A stretch of 64,000 nt of DNA from Neurospora tetraspora (taxonomy: Eukaryota > Ascomycota > Sordariomycetes > Sordariales > Sordariaceae): positions 2,108,001-2,172,000 of the forward strand of contig NW_026944389.1 of assembly GCF_033439725.1 (NCBI RefSeq), written 5' to 3'. This document shows positions 11,340 to 23,800 of the stretch, piece by piece (within the stretch, counting starts at the first letter, position 1; each line of letters opens with the position of its first letter). The notes beneath the pieces are model-generated. The model saw only the letters and a program-made list of their open reading frames with translations, was not told the origin of the DNA and did no database searches. Both the position numbers and the translations under genes were made by a program.

Positions 11340-13631
11340 ATGGCTGCAGCATTCAGTACCACAGGGCTCCTCCATGGCGAAAAGCCAATAATAGGCCCGG
11401 GTGCTGCAAGTCGGTGTTGATATGGCTCACGGGACTGTTCGAGACAGATCTTTTGGCTATATCGACAGTCCGTTGTCGACCGACGACGAGTTACGAGATG
11501 ATCCATATTCGAGGATACCCGGCGGTTTTGCCCTTTGGGCGTGAGGATGGGACAGATGTCGTGATATCACATTGCATTTGGGAGGCGTCGTTCTTTTGGG
11601 GCGTTCTTGGTATTTCAAATATCCGCATTTCTTGCTTATTGATGGCTGAGAGTCAGCCTGCTTGTCTGCAATGGAGAGAGTGGGATTGCTTGGGTTTGCC
11701 GACACATTAGGGCGGTTGCCGGGTTTGGAGTTTAGGCGCTCGTATCATACTATGACAAGCATATCTGGCGAGGCAGTCCCTGGATACTTCAACTCACCCC
11801 AAGAAGCCCTAGATAGCGTTTTTTTCCTTTTGTCCTAGATGTGAATAAGGAAGTGGTCTAGTGTCTTCAGGTTTCACTACAAAAAGCATACAGCGTTATG
11901 TCGGCCGGCTTAGATGTACAAGTTTCCGAAGAGTCCTGAATTTCCCACCTTTTGTGACAAATGTGTACATGACCCTGCTTGACGCCTTACATTCACATGG
12001 CTTATATGGCCTATAAGGCTTTAGGGTCATGTCTAACGTGCACATTGCGAACAGCGGCGTCCCTTGATATATGCTCATCTTGAATGCAAGGTCCCTGCGT
12101 GAATGAAAGACAAGCTGACTGCGTCCTGGTCGTACCTACCTACCTCTACAGAACCCTTTTGGAACTCTTCTCATATCTTGTATACTATTTCATATTGAAT
12201 TGACGCTTTGCAAATGATCTACATGAGGGGTGAGGTTGTCATATTCTGTGGGTAGCTGAACTTTGGCTACAGCTGTAGCCTCTGGAAAGCTCAACTTGAC
12301 ATTTCTTGAAGGTTTCAAGTTAACCAAAAGGAAAAAGAAATGGCAACGGGCAACTTGAACAGGGAAGGAGGCTTCAAGCAAGGCATTGGGATGTGGTTGT
12401 AGAGGTAGGCATCTCCGAGAGTACTTCTGCTTGTATGCTTGTACCACTTTTAGGTCTCCATGCCAGGAACCTGCCAGCAAATTGGGGGATGGGTTCCAGA
12501 TCGGGGTTTCTCATGACCACTACGTTGAGGATCCCTAACCAGTTGTAAACCTTGAAATATCTCTACAATCGAAGTAAATATCATCTACGCGACACTTGAG
12601 AGTGTTGGCCAGACATCCGATCTTGAGGCAGGTACATAGTCCTACACCTCGGGGAAGGAGGTACCGGTCGCCGCCCGCCTCGCAGCCCCAGCCGCCCCGA
12701 GTGCCGTCCCGGTTCAAGGGACAGGGGCAGCAGGCACAACCTTGAACCCGCTGGGTCCGCAGAGCGCCTGGGCGTTCTTGCCCCAAGAGGCCCCAGCCGA
12801 GTCGAGTCGTCCACTGGCAACGACTGGCAGCGGTTCGCTTTTAGGGCCCAGAGTCCCCTGGCTGCGCACCGTCCAAGCCCGTCCAGCGTCTCAGGTGCGA
12901 CTCTGCACTGACCGACAAGACCCCACCATCTTCATCGCGTTTCGACATTTGTTTCTTCTAGACCCTTGGATTGCCTTGGGTACCGACCACACGTGTGATA
13001 GATACCCCTTCCTGCCCTTCCATCTCGACGACGATATACGGCGGCGGCAACAGTAGAGTAACTGCGGATACCCCTTTCAGCCCCTTTTTGCACATTCTGC
13101 ACACGTTTGCCTTTTCACCTAAGGTATCCCCCAAGGTTTGCATTGCTTTGCATAGCTTTAGGTAGGTTGTTGTCTTTCCATCGCTGCGGCCCAAAGGGGT
13201 TCAGTTACCTAACGAAACGTTAACCTGCCTCGGCGGGCGAGTAGTGTGTCACATTGCCCACCTTCACTTCACCTTTTGCCTTTCTTCCATTACTACGCAC
13301 ACCGCACCCGCAGCCGCGAACCGCACCGCAACTGCACCACACCACAACCACCGCTCACGACGGACCGCGGAGGAGGGAAACGACGACGAGAACACGCGCC
13401 CAACCGGACCTCGCGACCTTTTTGTGATATTCGGATCCAACTCGGAGAGACAGCTGGACCCCGACTGACTGAGACCCTGCCTCTTCTCTCTGCTGCAGGC
13501 GGCCGGGCTCCTTGTCCATCTCCCCTCACCTCCCCCTCCCCCCCTCACTCCACCACCAATCCTCCCGACAACAACGGCCGCGCCGCCTTTCATGACAGTG
13601 CGCTGCCCAGCGCTGCAAGGGAATCGCCATC
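11340..13631. other. intergenic; mus-8 3' region and kinesin promoter
   Basis: This 2.3-kb region has no supported gene. The distal part is AT-rich around 11800-12200. From about 13250 to 13620 it is C- and A-rich with poly-pyrimidine tracts, consistent with a long 5' leader of the kinesin gene. A GC-rich patch lies at 12650-12870. Confidence 0.6.
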
Positions 13632-16630
13632 ATGTCGTCAGGTGCGAATAGTATCAAGGTCGTGGCTCGATTTAGGCCCCAGAACAGGGTCGAAATCGAG
13701 TCCGGCGGCCAGCCCATCGTTTCCTTCCAGGGCCCGGATACCTGTACAATCGATGTGAGCACCTTCTTCTGCCCCCTAGTTCTCGCACCTAACAATGCCC
13801 TTGTGCCTGTCTTGCCATACCTTCACGCGCTTTGAATGGAGTCGGACCGCAGTAGCTAACCCATCTTCCTTGCCCACAGTCGAAAGAAGCGCAGGGTTCC
13901 TTCACCTTTGATCGGGTGTTTGACATGTCATGCAAGCAATCCGACATCTTCGATTTCTCCATCAAGCCTACCGTCGACGATATTCTCAATGGCTACAACG
14001 GTACTGTCTTCGCCTACGGCCAGACGGGTGCCGGTAAATCTTATACCATGATGGGTACCAGTATAGACGACCCCGATGGCAGAGGTGTTATTCCGAGAAT
14101 CGTCGAGCAGATCTTTACCAGCATCTTGTCTAGCGCAGCAAACATCGAGTATACCGTCCGGGTCAGCTATATGGAAATCTACATGGAGCGAATCCGTGAT
14201 CTTTTGGCGCCTCAGAACGACAACTTGCCAGTCCACGAAGAAAAGAACCGCGGCGTCTACGTCAAGGGTCTGCTTGAGATCTACGTCTCGAGCGTCCAGG
14301 AAGTATACGAAGTCATGCGCAGGGGTGGCAACGCAAGAGCTGTGGCTGCGACCAACATGAACCAGGAGTCTTCGCGCTCGCATTCCATCTTCGTCATCAC
14401 CATTACCCAGAAGAACGTGGAGACGGGCTCGGCCAAGAGCGGTCAGCTTTTCTTGGTTGATCTGGCTGGTTCCGAAAAGATCGGCAAGACAGGCGCCAGT
14501 GGCCAGACGCTGGAGGAAGCAAAGAAGATCAACAAGAGTTTGAGTGCTCTTGGTATGGTCATCAATGCCCTGACAGATGGCAAATCCTCGCACGTTCCTT
14601 ACCGAGACTCGAAGCTCACCCGTATTCTGCAAGAATCGTTGGGTGGTAACAGTCGAACAACACTCATTATCAACTGTTCGCCGAGTAGTTACAACGATGT
14701 CGAAACACTAGGTACGCTACGTTTCGGTATGAGAGCAAAGTCGATCAAGAACAAAGCGAAAGTCAACGCCGAACTCAGCCCGGCCGAGCTCAAGCAGATG
14801 CTTGCCAAGGCCAAGACCCAGATCACGTCCTTCGAGAACTATATCGTCAACCTGGAAAGCGAAGTGCAAGTGTGGCGTGGTGGCGACACTGTACCCAAGG
14901 AGAAATGGGTGCCACCTCTGGAGCTCGCCATTGTCCCTTCGAAATCAGCCTCGACAACAGCCCGTCCTTCGACACCGTCACGGTTACTGCCTGAAAACCG
15001 GGCTGAGACCCCTGCTATCTCAGACAGGGCCGGCACCCCCAGCTTGCCCTTGGATAAGGATGAGCGGGAAGAGTTTCTGCGGCGCGAGAACGAGCTGCAG
15101 GACCAGATTGCGGAGAAGGAAAGTATTGCGGCGGCTGCCGAGAGGCAACTCCGGGAAACAAAGGAAGAGCTTGTCGCTCTCAAGGATCACGACAGCAAGC
15201 TTGGAAAGGAGAACGAGAGGTTGATCAGCGAGTCCAATGAGTTCAAGATGCAACTGGAGAGGCTGGCCTTCGAGAACAAGGAGGCCCAAATCACCATCGA
15301 CGGCCTCAAGGATGCCAACTCCGAACTCACGGCCGAGCTTGACGAGGTCAAGCAGCAGATGCTCGATATGAAGATGAGCGCCAAGGAGACCAGCGCTGTG
15401 TTGGACGAGAAGGAGAAGAAGAAGGCGGAGAAGATGGCCAAGATGATGGCTGGCTTTGACCTTTCCGGCGACGTTTTCAGCGACAATGAGCGGGCAGTCG
15501 CCGATGCTATTGCGCAATTAGACGCGCTCTTCGAGATCAGCTCTGCTGGTGACGCGATTCCTCCCGAGGATCTCAAGGCACTCAGGGAGAAGCTTGTGGA
15601 GACCCAGGGCTTTGTGCGCCAAGCTGAGTTGTCGAGCTTCAGCGCCGCCTCGAGCGATGCGGAGGCTCGCAAGCGGGCTGAGATTGAGGCCCGTCTCGAT
15701 GCCCTTCAGCAAGAGCACGAGGACCTGTTGTCTCGGAACCTCACTGAGGTTGATAAGGAAGAGGTGAAGGCCCTTCTGGCCAAGTCACTCTCGGACAAGT
15801 CGGCTGTCCAGATTGAGCTTGTCGAGCAACTCAAGGCTGATATCGCCCTGAAGAACTCCGAGACTGAGCACCTCAAGGCTTTGGTCGATGACCTTCAGCG
15901 CCGCGTCAAGGCCGGCGGTGCCGGAGTTGCCATGGCCAATGGCAAGACTGTCCAGCAGCAGCTGGCCGAGTTCGACGTCATGAAGAAGAGCTTGATGCGC
16001 GATTTGCAGAACCGCTGCGAGCGCGTGGTCGAGCTGGAGATCTCCCTCGACGAGACGCGCGAGCAGTATAACAACGTGCTCCGGAGCAGCAACAACCGCG
16101 CTCAGCAGAAGAAGATGGCTTTCCTCGAGCGCAACCTCGAGCAGCTGACGCAAGTTCAACGCCAGCTTGTGGAGCAGAACTCGGCTCTCAAGAAGGAGGT
16201 GGCGATTGCCGAGCGCAAATTGATGGCGAGAAATGAGCGGATTCAGAGCCTCGAGAGCCTGCTTCAGGAGAGCCAGGAGAAGATGGCCCAGGCGAATCAC
16301 AAGTACGTGTTTACCCCTCTGTTGTTGCTTCATGCCCTCATTATCATCAGTATCAGCGCTAACCTTCCGTCTTCCTATTGCACTAGGTTTGAGGTGCAGC
16401 TCGCTGCCGTCAAGGACCGGCTGGAGGCCGCCAAGGCCGGCAGCACGCGCGGCCTCGGCACCGACGCCGGCCTCGGCGGGTTCAGCATCGGCAGCAGGAT
16501 CGCTAAGCCGCTCCGCGGTGGCGGCGACGCCGTTGCCGGTGGTGCCACGGCTACGAACCCCACCATTGCCACTCTGCAGCAGAACCCGCCCGAGAATAAG
16601 AGATCGAGTTGGTTCTTCCAGAAGTCGTAA
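13632..16630 (+). CDS. nkin: kinesin-1 heavy chain (conventional kinesin)
   Basis: Three exons, 13632-13754, 13880-16302 and 16387-16630, give 929 aa. This is the plus-end-directed motor for vesicles and organelles in hyphae. The motor domain spans about residues 5-330, with P-loop GQTGAGKS at 88-95, switch I NQESSRSH, switch II DLAGSEK and the neck start KAKVNAEL. Long heptad coiled coils follow from about 400, interrupted by a Pro/Ser/Thr hinge (ARPSTPSRLLPE). The C-terminal globular tail carries an IAKPLRGGG motif equivalent to the conserved IAK autoinhibitory peptide. The last intron (84 bp) is in frame and stop-free; see the findings. Sequence and length agree closely with Neurospora conventional kinesin as I remember it (about 928 aa). 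Confidence 0.97.
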
Positions 16631-17568
16631 GGAACGAGGAGAAGAAGACCATAGATGTGCGGGTTTTAGGGGGTCTGTTTGCATAGAAGAAAGAGTTGCT
16701 TGCACAAGAACGAAACAACAAGAAGTGGATACACAACAGTCATATCAAAAAAGAAAACGCACAAAGGTAAAGAAACTCTCATGTCACGAATGGAACGAAT
16801 GATTATGTGGTGGGTGGGTGGTACGATGGAACACACGGGCTAGGAAGCAGGAGAAGGGAGGGAGCATTTAGATCTACTTAGTAGAATTAGTGTTGAAAGG
16901 AAAGCAGCCCGTTTGTTGTTGTTTTTTGGTGTCAATGAGTCAGTCAGTTACATAGTTGGTTCATTACGAACCCCCCGGATGATGATGAGTATGAAATGCG
17001 ACGATTAGATATGTATCTGCCTTGTTTAGAGATATAGGAGGATGTAACCAGACCACGCAACGCATTTTCTTGCACATATATTGTCAGTTACTTGGTTATT
17101 TGCTTTCTGCATTGCGAATAGAGATTACATACAAACTGGTTTACGGTCAATCCTGTGCAGTAATTACTGAATTTCGTCCCGTCGTTTGCAGGAGTGTAAG
17201 TTGGACAATCATGTATTATGAGGAAGTCAATACAAATTATGTTGATGATAAAAAAGTAAATACAAAGTCATTCTCTTCATCGATAAAGTCGTCGTCACAT
17301 CTTTATCATATCCGTTCACTCCTCCTGTACGACACCCAAATCGCCAACACCGAACCGAGAAAGAACAACATGGAGAGCCCTTCCTGGAAGAAGAGGCATC
17401 TCGCCATTTGCGCCAGAATGCGCCATCGTTACCTAGGTATTCGTGATCCATCCCGATACTTACAACAGCTCCGCTCGCTCCCTTTGAATCACTCTGTATA
17501 TAAAAAGAAAACAGAATGGACATGGGAAAAAAAAAAGCATTAAACGGATAACTTACCTCTACTCACAA
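16631..17568. other. intergenic, convergent 3' regions
   Basis: About 0.94 kb of AT-rich sequence lies between the convergent kinesin and GPI-protein genes. A perfect TGAGTCA element near 16936 sits here between two 3' ends, where a promoter function is unlikely. No gene is seen. Confidence 0.6.
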
Positions 17569-20500
17569 CTACAACCCAAACACCCCAACCGCCCCCGCCA
17601 CACCCAACCCCAACATCATAACCCTCCACCCAACCCCAAACGAAACACCAGCATCCTGCTCATCATCTCCATCCCCATCCTTTGCCGACCCCGATCCGGA
17701 TGACCCAGAGGCACCACCACCAGCCGTAGCAGTCGCAGTCGCAGTCTCCTCCGCCCCTCCACCAGCAGCACCCGGGAAAATAACCGTCGTACTACTACTC
17801 CCTTCGTCTCCCCCATCCCCGCCGCCATTGAAGGGGTACGAAATAGTCATAGTCCCCACCACCACCCCCTCCGGTCCTATAGTGACAGTCTGTCCACTTC
17901 CACTTGCAAGGACCGTCGTTATCGTTTTGCCTCCGGTGCCTCCGGTGCCTCCAGTGCCGGTAAAAGAAGAAGGACCAACGGTATAACTAACCCCCTCCAC
18001 CACCACCACCGACGCTCCCACTTTAATAATGGTAATCGTCGCTCCTCCAACGACTGCGAATTCAGTAGCCGAGGGGTCGGCGTGCGGGCCGCCTAGGGTT
18101 GTTACCGTCACCGTTACCCCCGTCGGTCCCGCTCCCGCTCCCGGTCCCGCTGCAGCTCCCGCTGCAGCTCCTGCTGATGGTGATGCGCCAGGGACGGGGA
18201 CGGGGACGGGGAGGTGGTTATGGTGGTGGGTGATTAAAACTCCAGCAGATGGGTCAAGAACGATAGTGTCTTCATCACCACCATCGATGACGGTGGTAAA
18301 CGTAAACGGGGAAGAGAGAGTGGTGTAAGTAATGGTGGTCCCGTAAATAACCACCACGGAGCGGCCGATGGCGGTTATCAGGGAGCCGCCTGCTACCACG
18401 ACTTCTGTTGCTGTTGTTGAGGGTTGTGGTTGTGGTTGTGGTTGTGGTTGTGGTTGTGGTTGAGATGTCACTACATGTGCCCCTGAAGGGAGGGGCATGG
18501 AGAGGGTTTGGATTGTGATGACCGAGGATGCTGTGGCGATGGCGTTGGGGGGTAGAGGCGCGGTGAGGGTGATGCCCGAGGGTCCGAGGGTGAGGGTGAG
18601 GGTGTGTTGGCTGCCGCCGTTGTCGTTGTCGATAGTGATGGTGGTGGGTGAGGAGCCCGAGGCGGGGAAGGTGAGTGTGGATTTGGAGCTGCCGGTGCCG
18701 ATGATGGCTACGGAGGATGAGATGATGGTGATGGGGACCCCGTCGATGGTGGTGGTTTTGGGTTGGCCGTTGTTGTTGTTGGGGCCGGGGCCGATGGTGA
18801 TGGTTTGGTCGCGGGGTGGTGGGAGGGTGACGGTTGCGATGATGGGGTTGCCTTTGGGGTCGATGATGGCGATCCCGCTGGGGCCGAGGCTGACGGTGTG
18901 GTCTTCGACGACAACTGTGGTGGGCGTTGGTGGGAGGGTGAAGGAGGAGCTGCCGGTTCCGATTACGGCTACGGAGGAGCTCACGATGATGGGCAGGTCG
19001 TTGAGCTTGGTGCTTGTGGGTACGGGGGCGTAAATATTCCCCCCCGCCCCTGCTCCTCCTCCTCCTCCTCCTCCTTTGGTTGTAGACGGCCGGGCTACGG
19101 TGGCACCACCTCCTACTACCTGGGTTGGCCCGACCGTAAAGGTTTCACCGCCCACCACGACGGTTTGTGTCTTTGTCGTCGGGTTGTCGGTGATTGTGGA
19201 ACTGTCAATGATTACCTCCGTAGGCTTCACAATGACGGTAACCGGCTTGGGTGGCGGTTTGGTTACTCCGCCCGGGTTGTTGTTACTGTGGAACGTGTTG
19301 TACACTGGTGGTTCAACCGGATCGACGCTCACAGCCGTAGGCCTCGGTGCCCCTGTGTTCTCGTTGGTTACGCCGTAGTTAGGGGTCTCCATTGACGAGT
19401 ACACAACCGCTGGGTTTTTGTCTGTCGTGATGTAGGTAACTGTGGGTGCAAACCTTATAGTTGTTGAGGTTTGAGGGCCATATCCCCAGCTGTTGGTGCT
19501 GACCGTTAATGTGCATGATTTTGTCTCCGAGCCACTCGCAGTGACGGTAAAGCAGGTGGTTAATGTAATCCCTGGAGGTGGTGTTGTTCTCGTTACCAGA
19601 TCTATGCACGGCGGGATGGTCTCGACGGGAGGCGGAATAAGCGTCGGGTAAGGCTGCGTGTAGTTCGCTGGATTGCCGATCCATGTGATCGTACTTATGT
19701 GCACAACTTCCCAGCTTGTGACAGTTGCCGACAGATCGGATGGCTGACACTGGCTAATAGTACTCAACGATAACGTTGTCGTGGTGTTTGGAAAACTGGA
19801 GGACCTGGTGACTGCCCCTGACGTGCTCCATGTTGAAGACTGATTGTAGTAAGGCGCTGTCGTTTGATTCCAGCCGCTGCTGATGAACTGCCCTCGAGTG
19901 GAAGTAGCATCGAAGGTTTGCGTGGAAGTGAATTCCGAGGTAGTGGTGGCAGGGACGTAGCCCCAAGAGGTCGGTATTTCCACCGGTGGCTGACCCAAAG
20001 AAACATCATCCCCAGATGACGCCGTCATTTCCACCCATGGAGGAATATCAGGAGGAAGGTTAACAATCCCGCCCGGTAATGTTTCCAACGGCGGCTGACC
20101 CAAAGACACATCCTCGCCAGAGGACGCCGTCTGTTCCACCCATGGAGGAATATCAGGAGGAATCACGACAATCCCGCCCGGTACAGCCCCTGCTGTGGGC
20201 GTCGCATCGTTTTGACCAGGCGACTCGCTCTTTTGCCCAACCGGTGCATAGTTCCAAGCTAAGGAGGAGGACGAGGTGAAGTCCGACGCAGAGGGTAATG
20301 GGCCGGTTGTGATAGTGGATCCTTCTTCGTCGATGCGGGAGGAGCAATCGAACGTAGAGGCAGAAGTCTTTATATCATCACTGGGATCTGTGAACGATGG
20401 AGACACTGCTATGGTAAAGGTTGACGATACAGCCTCCGGTGGTGCCGCTGAAGATGGATCGAACTCTGTCGGCACTGTCGATATTGGTGGTGCTGAGATC

Positions 20501-20856
20501 GGTGATTCCGAAGCATCTTGCGTGTTGGGTTGCAAAGAGTTGACAGTCTCAACCCCTACCGTCTGTGTCTCAAGCGCAGTAAAGGTTTGATAGGCACTCG
20601 TCACCTCAACTGTACTCCCAACGGAGGATAATGAGATGTGTGTTTCATCTGAACCGACTGTGGTGCTCTGGCTATAAGCCTCTGGAATGCTGCTGACGGT
20701 GACATTTCGAGGTAGATGATAGACTGAGGAATATGTTAGAGATATTTATGAGCTTTGTGGTCTCAGAACACACGAAGACTTACCTCCTCGAACAGCGTCT
20801 ACACCAAGACCTGAAAGTACTGCGAGCAAAAGTAGTTTGTGCCTGCCCACAACCAT
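17569..20856 (-). CDS. large Ser/Thr/Gly-rich secreted protein, probable GPI-anchored wall protein
   Basis: Two exons, 20856-20784 and 20723-17569, give 1075 aa. Exon 1 encodes only a signal peptide (MVVGRHKLLLLAVLSG, then VDAVRG); the intron has a GTAAGT donor and a CTAAC branch. The mature part is almost free of Cys, Lys and Arg and dominated by Thr, Ser, Gly, Pro and Val. It carries a 35-residue tandem duplication around PPDIPPWVE (about residues 206-273), a QP dipeptide run, and repeated cassettes of the form SSSVAVIGTGSS, LGPSGIAI and TVVV with a period of roughly 90-110 residues. The C-terminus (GVGWRVMMLGLGVAGAVGVFGL) suits GPI attachment. No catalytic family is recognised. It is likely a heavily O-glycosylated wall or adhesin-like protein; that role is inferred from composition. 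Confidence 0.82.
18422..18462 (-). repeat. (GTTGTG)n hexanucleotide, encodes QP repeats
   Basis: About six and a half copies of a hexanucleotide lie inside the GPI-protein gene and encode alternating Gln-Pro. Copy-number change would stay in frame and lengthen or shorten an extended rod. Confidence 0.9.
19975..20185 (-). repeat. 105-bp tandem duplication in GPI-protein gene
   Basis: Two adjacent near-identical units of 105 bp (35 codons) encode the segment with PPDIPPWVE, TASSG and DVSLGQPP. On the + strand both contain CCATGGAGGAATATCAGGAG, at about 20036 and 20141. The copies differ by several substitutions, so the duplication is not brand new. Confidence 0.88.
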
Positions 20857-23800
20857 ACTGTCGTTGCTCAACACAACTCAATAAATTATTATCCGCTGTT
20901 CCTCAGCATCCGAGTCAAGAGAACCATCAAAATTCCTGTGTCATCAAGGTGCAGCGTCCATGGCGTCAGAAAGGGGCGGATGAGAGTTACAACGGGGGAG
21001 CCGTCGGTAGTAACTCTCAATGACACAAGACGCAAGAAAAAGGACAAGAGGAACTAGTGGTTGAATGGTCCGAGACGGGAATCCCAGTTGCAAAGAGCGG
21101 ATAATATCTAGCGTCTTGTGTAATCCGAGCGGAAAAGTGAAGTGGTTATTACACTGCGTCGACGAGACGGGTGCGGGCAGCAGGCCATTGGGCAGAGACC
21201 TGGTCTCACTCACTCTCCAAACCCGATTGCGCCTCTCCGCCTCTCTCCGCCTCTTCGCGACCTTTCGCTCCTTCCTCCGGTTCCGTGTGGTTGGTGAACA
21301 ATCTCGAAAGAGTCAGGGGCTTCTTGCACACTATTAGCAATGTTTGGTTGGAATAATGCCGGCAACAACAACACCGGGAGAAACTGAGGGTTTCCGAGAG
21401 GAGGAAATTGGGAGCAACAAGGTGCAGTAAAAAAGCACGGTGTCTGATGCCCAGAAGGGCTGGAAGAGCCACGCGGCATCGTACGCCGTGCATCACTGCA
21501 GTTGTATGTATGTAGTTAGGAAGACCGGGAGGAGGGGTCAACGAAAGAGACGACGTGAGGATTCGTCGAGAAAAGCTAGGGTCCCTTAGTCCTTGGCTAC
21601 CTGAATGATAGAGACACAAGTATGGAACGGTCGTCCATTGGTCAGATTGAAACTCTTAGACATCCTGTTTCTGAAGGATTCACTCGAATTCCTAGCTGGG
21701 CAAAGTGCACACTGAAGTCCATCTGGAGCTCACTTGCGTTAGTAAAAGGATTGCATTTGATGAAGCCGTTGTGATATGACGGGTAGCAACATCACACCGA
21801 CATCAGATACCCTGCTCTTCGGTGACATCTTGTAGGTGGGAAGAAGTCCTACAGCACGATACAACGACAACATTTCGCTGGTTCTGCTAGGAGGCGAACC
21901 AAGACCTTTGTGCTACATGGAAAATGGCGAGACTCCTCGGACAAGATGCGACGAGATGGGGACGTGGCTGGAATAAGGAAAGGCCAGAGCTCGATGATAT
22001 GCATGCGATCTCTTGGTGGATGGCACCATGGCGTAAATACAAGACGGCGACTCGCCTGGATTTACGCGGCACAGGCACCCGGCAGGTCAGCAGCTTTGCC
22101 GCAAGAATCATGGAATCTTCTCCCGAGACGTTCCTGGTCCAGATGGTTACAGTAGAAGGGTGTGATCCTGTCAGCAGCATACGACATAGCAAAGACGCCA
22201 TCTTTTTGTCCCTTTCCTGAACTCAGGTGAAGTTATCTGAAGTATACTTGTAGTCTTTGGAAGAGATATAGTTTTTTTGGTCTTTGATATTGGTCGTCTT
22301 GGGTTTGTTATGCAGGCGTCTTCCTTCATGGTGAGAAGACCCATGAAACAGATGTCCCTGTGGTGGCTGCCGATATGATTGGTAAGGCGGGCTGTTTGAG
22401 CATCTCGACAGTGCAATTCGACGTGTTCATGCCAACGCAGAAGCATCGTGTATCGACGATCCAGTATCTCGGCGAAAAATACTTAATCTCAGTAGGCTGA
22501 GGACATCTTACGCCGCGAGTGCGTGGTCGGTGCGGATGGGCGCGGAGAGGAGGGGAGGCCATATCCAACAGCAACGCCATCTTCTTCGGCAATTAGTTAC
22601 CCTCACTTCCAACGTTTGGACAAGCTGCCGACAAGCCGAGACGCCCATAATGCACACGGCAGTGCATATCAACATCTACACAGTAATATGTGCTGGCTTG
22701 ATAGAGACGATGGCGCATGTGCTGACCCGTTCTCTCGGCAACTTTTGGCGGGCTGGCGTCAGTGATTCCATATCGTCGGTATCCTGTTGTCCTGGGGGTT
22801 TCAGAGATATCCGAACAGAGTGCATATAAACCTGTTTGTTCGTTTCCGCTGTATGGTTGTGGTCCCTAAATGTGTCGTCGTGGATCCGAACATTCACTAG
22901 TTGAGTGAGTTGGGCGGCCGAGCTCTAGAGCGAAGCAAGATGCCGAGAGCTGAACCCACGGTGACATTGCGAGCGTCCTACAAGAATGCATAGATGGCTC
23001 CGACTGCAGCCATGAAACCCGTTCTGCGGCCAATGAAAAGACTCAGCAAGCGAGGACCGGACAGCCCGTTGGCGATTCTTGATGCTCAGATACTGAAGTT
23101 ATAAGATGGACGCATACGCTCGTGATCGCCGTTGGAATGCCTTGACGTCGCCGGTCTTCGTATATAGACACCAACTGCCACCAACAAGAACTCGTCGCTG
23201 ACAATCGAGTTAAATATTATAGACGGGAGGTACCTAGACAGGTAGGGTGCTGTATGTGCTCGGTATGGCAGGGGAAGCAAGAGAGAGCCGTCATGTGGAA
23301 GACCACACGGGCTGGTACTGATGGCTACTTGACAGAAGGCTTCGGCAAAATGACAGCCGCGCATTTATCCAGAGTGATCTCACGCTGTTGACGGCGAAAT
23401 ATATTAGCTGTGCCGTGTCTCTGTTGCGTCTATCCTAGTTAGTTCGGTTCGAGTTAACTTCATCCATGCAACCTCCAAGTCTAAGCCGTTGGGCCCAACG
23501 TGATAGCCCACAGACCGGAGCATGAGATGTTGGTTGAAGTCGGGGAATGGGTAACAGCTCTTGAATGCGTACCTAGTAAAGGTCTGCCCCTGGTCAGTGG
23601 GAGCCAAGAGCAACCCCCAACTCCCCAACTCAACTGCCCCCTCGTTTCACCCCAGAACATGAGCCCGTCTCACCGGCACTTGCATTCCAACCGGGCGGTA
23701 TCAATGGAGCCGTAAGAGCAAGGCTCCTGGTAATCTAGACTCGTTTTCGTTTCCATGTCGAAGGCACGGTAGCACCTTATATATCAACAAGCGAACTCGG

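Noticed and set aside
15785-16705. 306-codon open frame antisense to the kinesin coiled coil
   Set aside because: Antisense of Glu/Lys/Leu-rich heptads gives a long Leu-rich frame by composition alone.
16930-16945. Perfect TGAGTCA (GCN4/AP-1 type) element
   Set aside because: It sits between two convergent 3' ends, far from any promoter, so a role in activation is unlikely.
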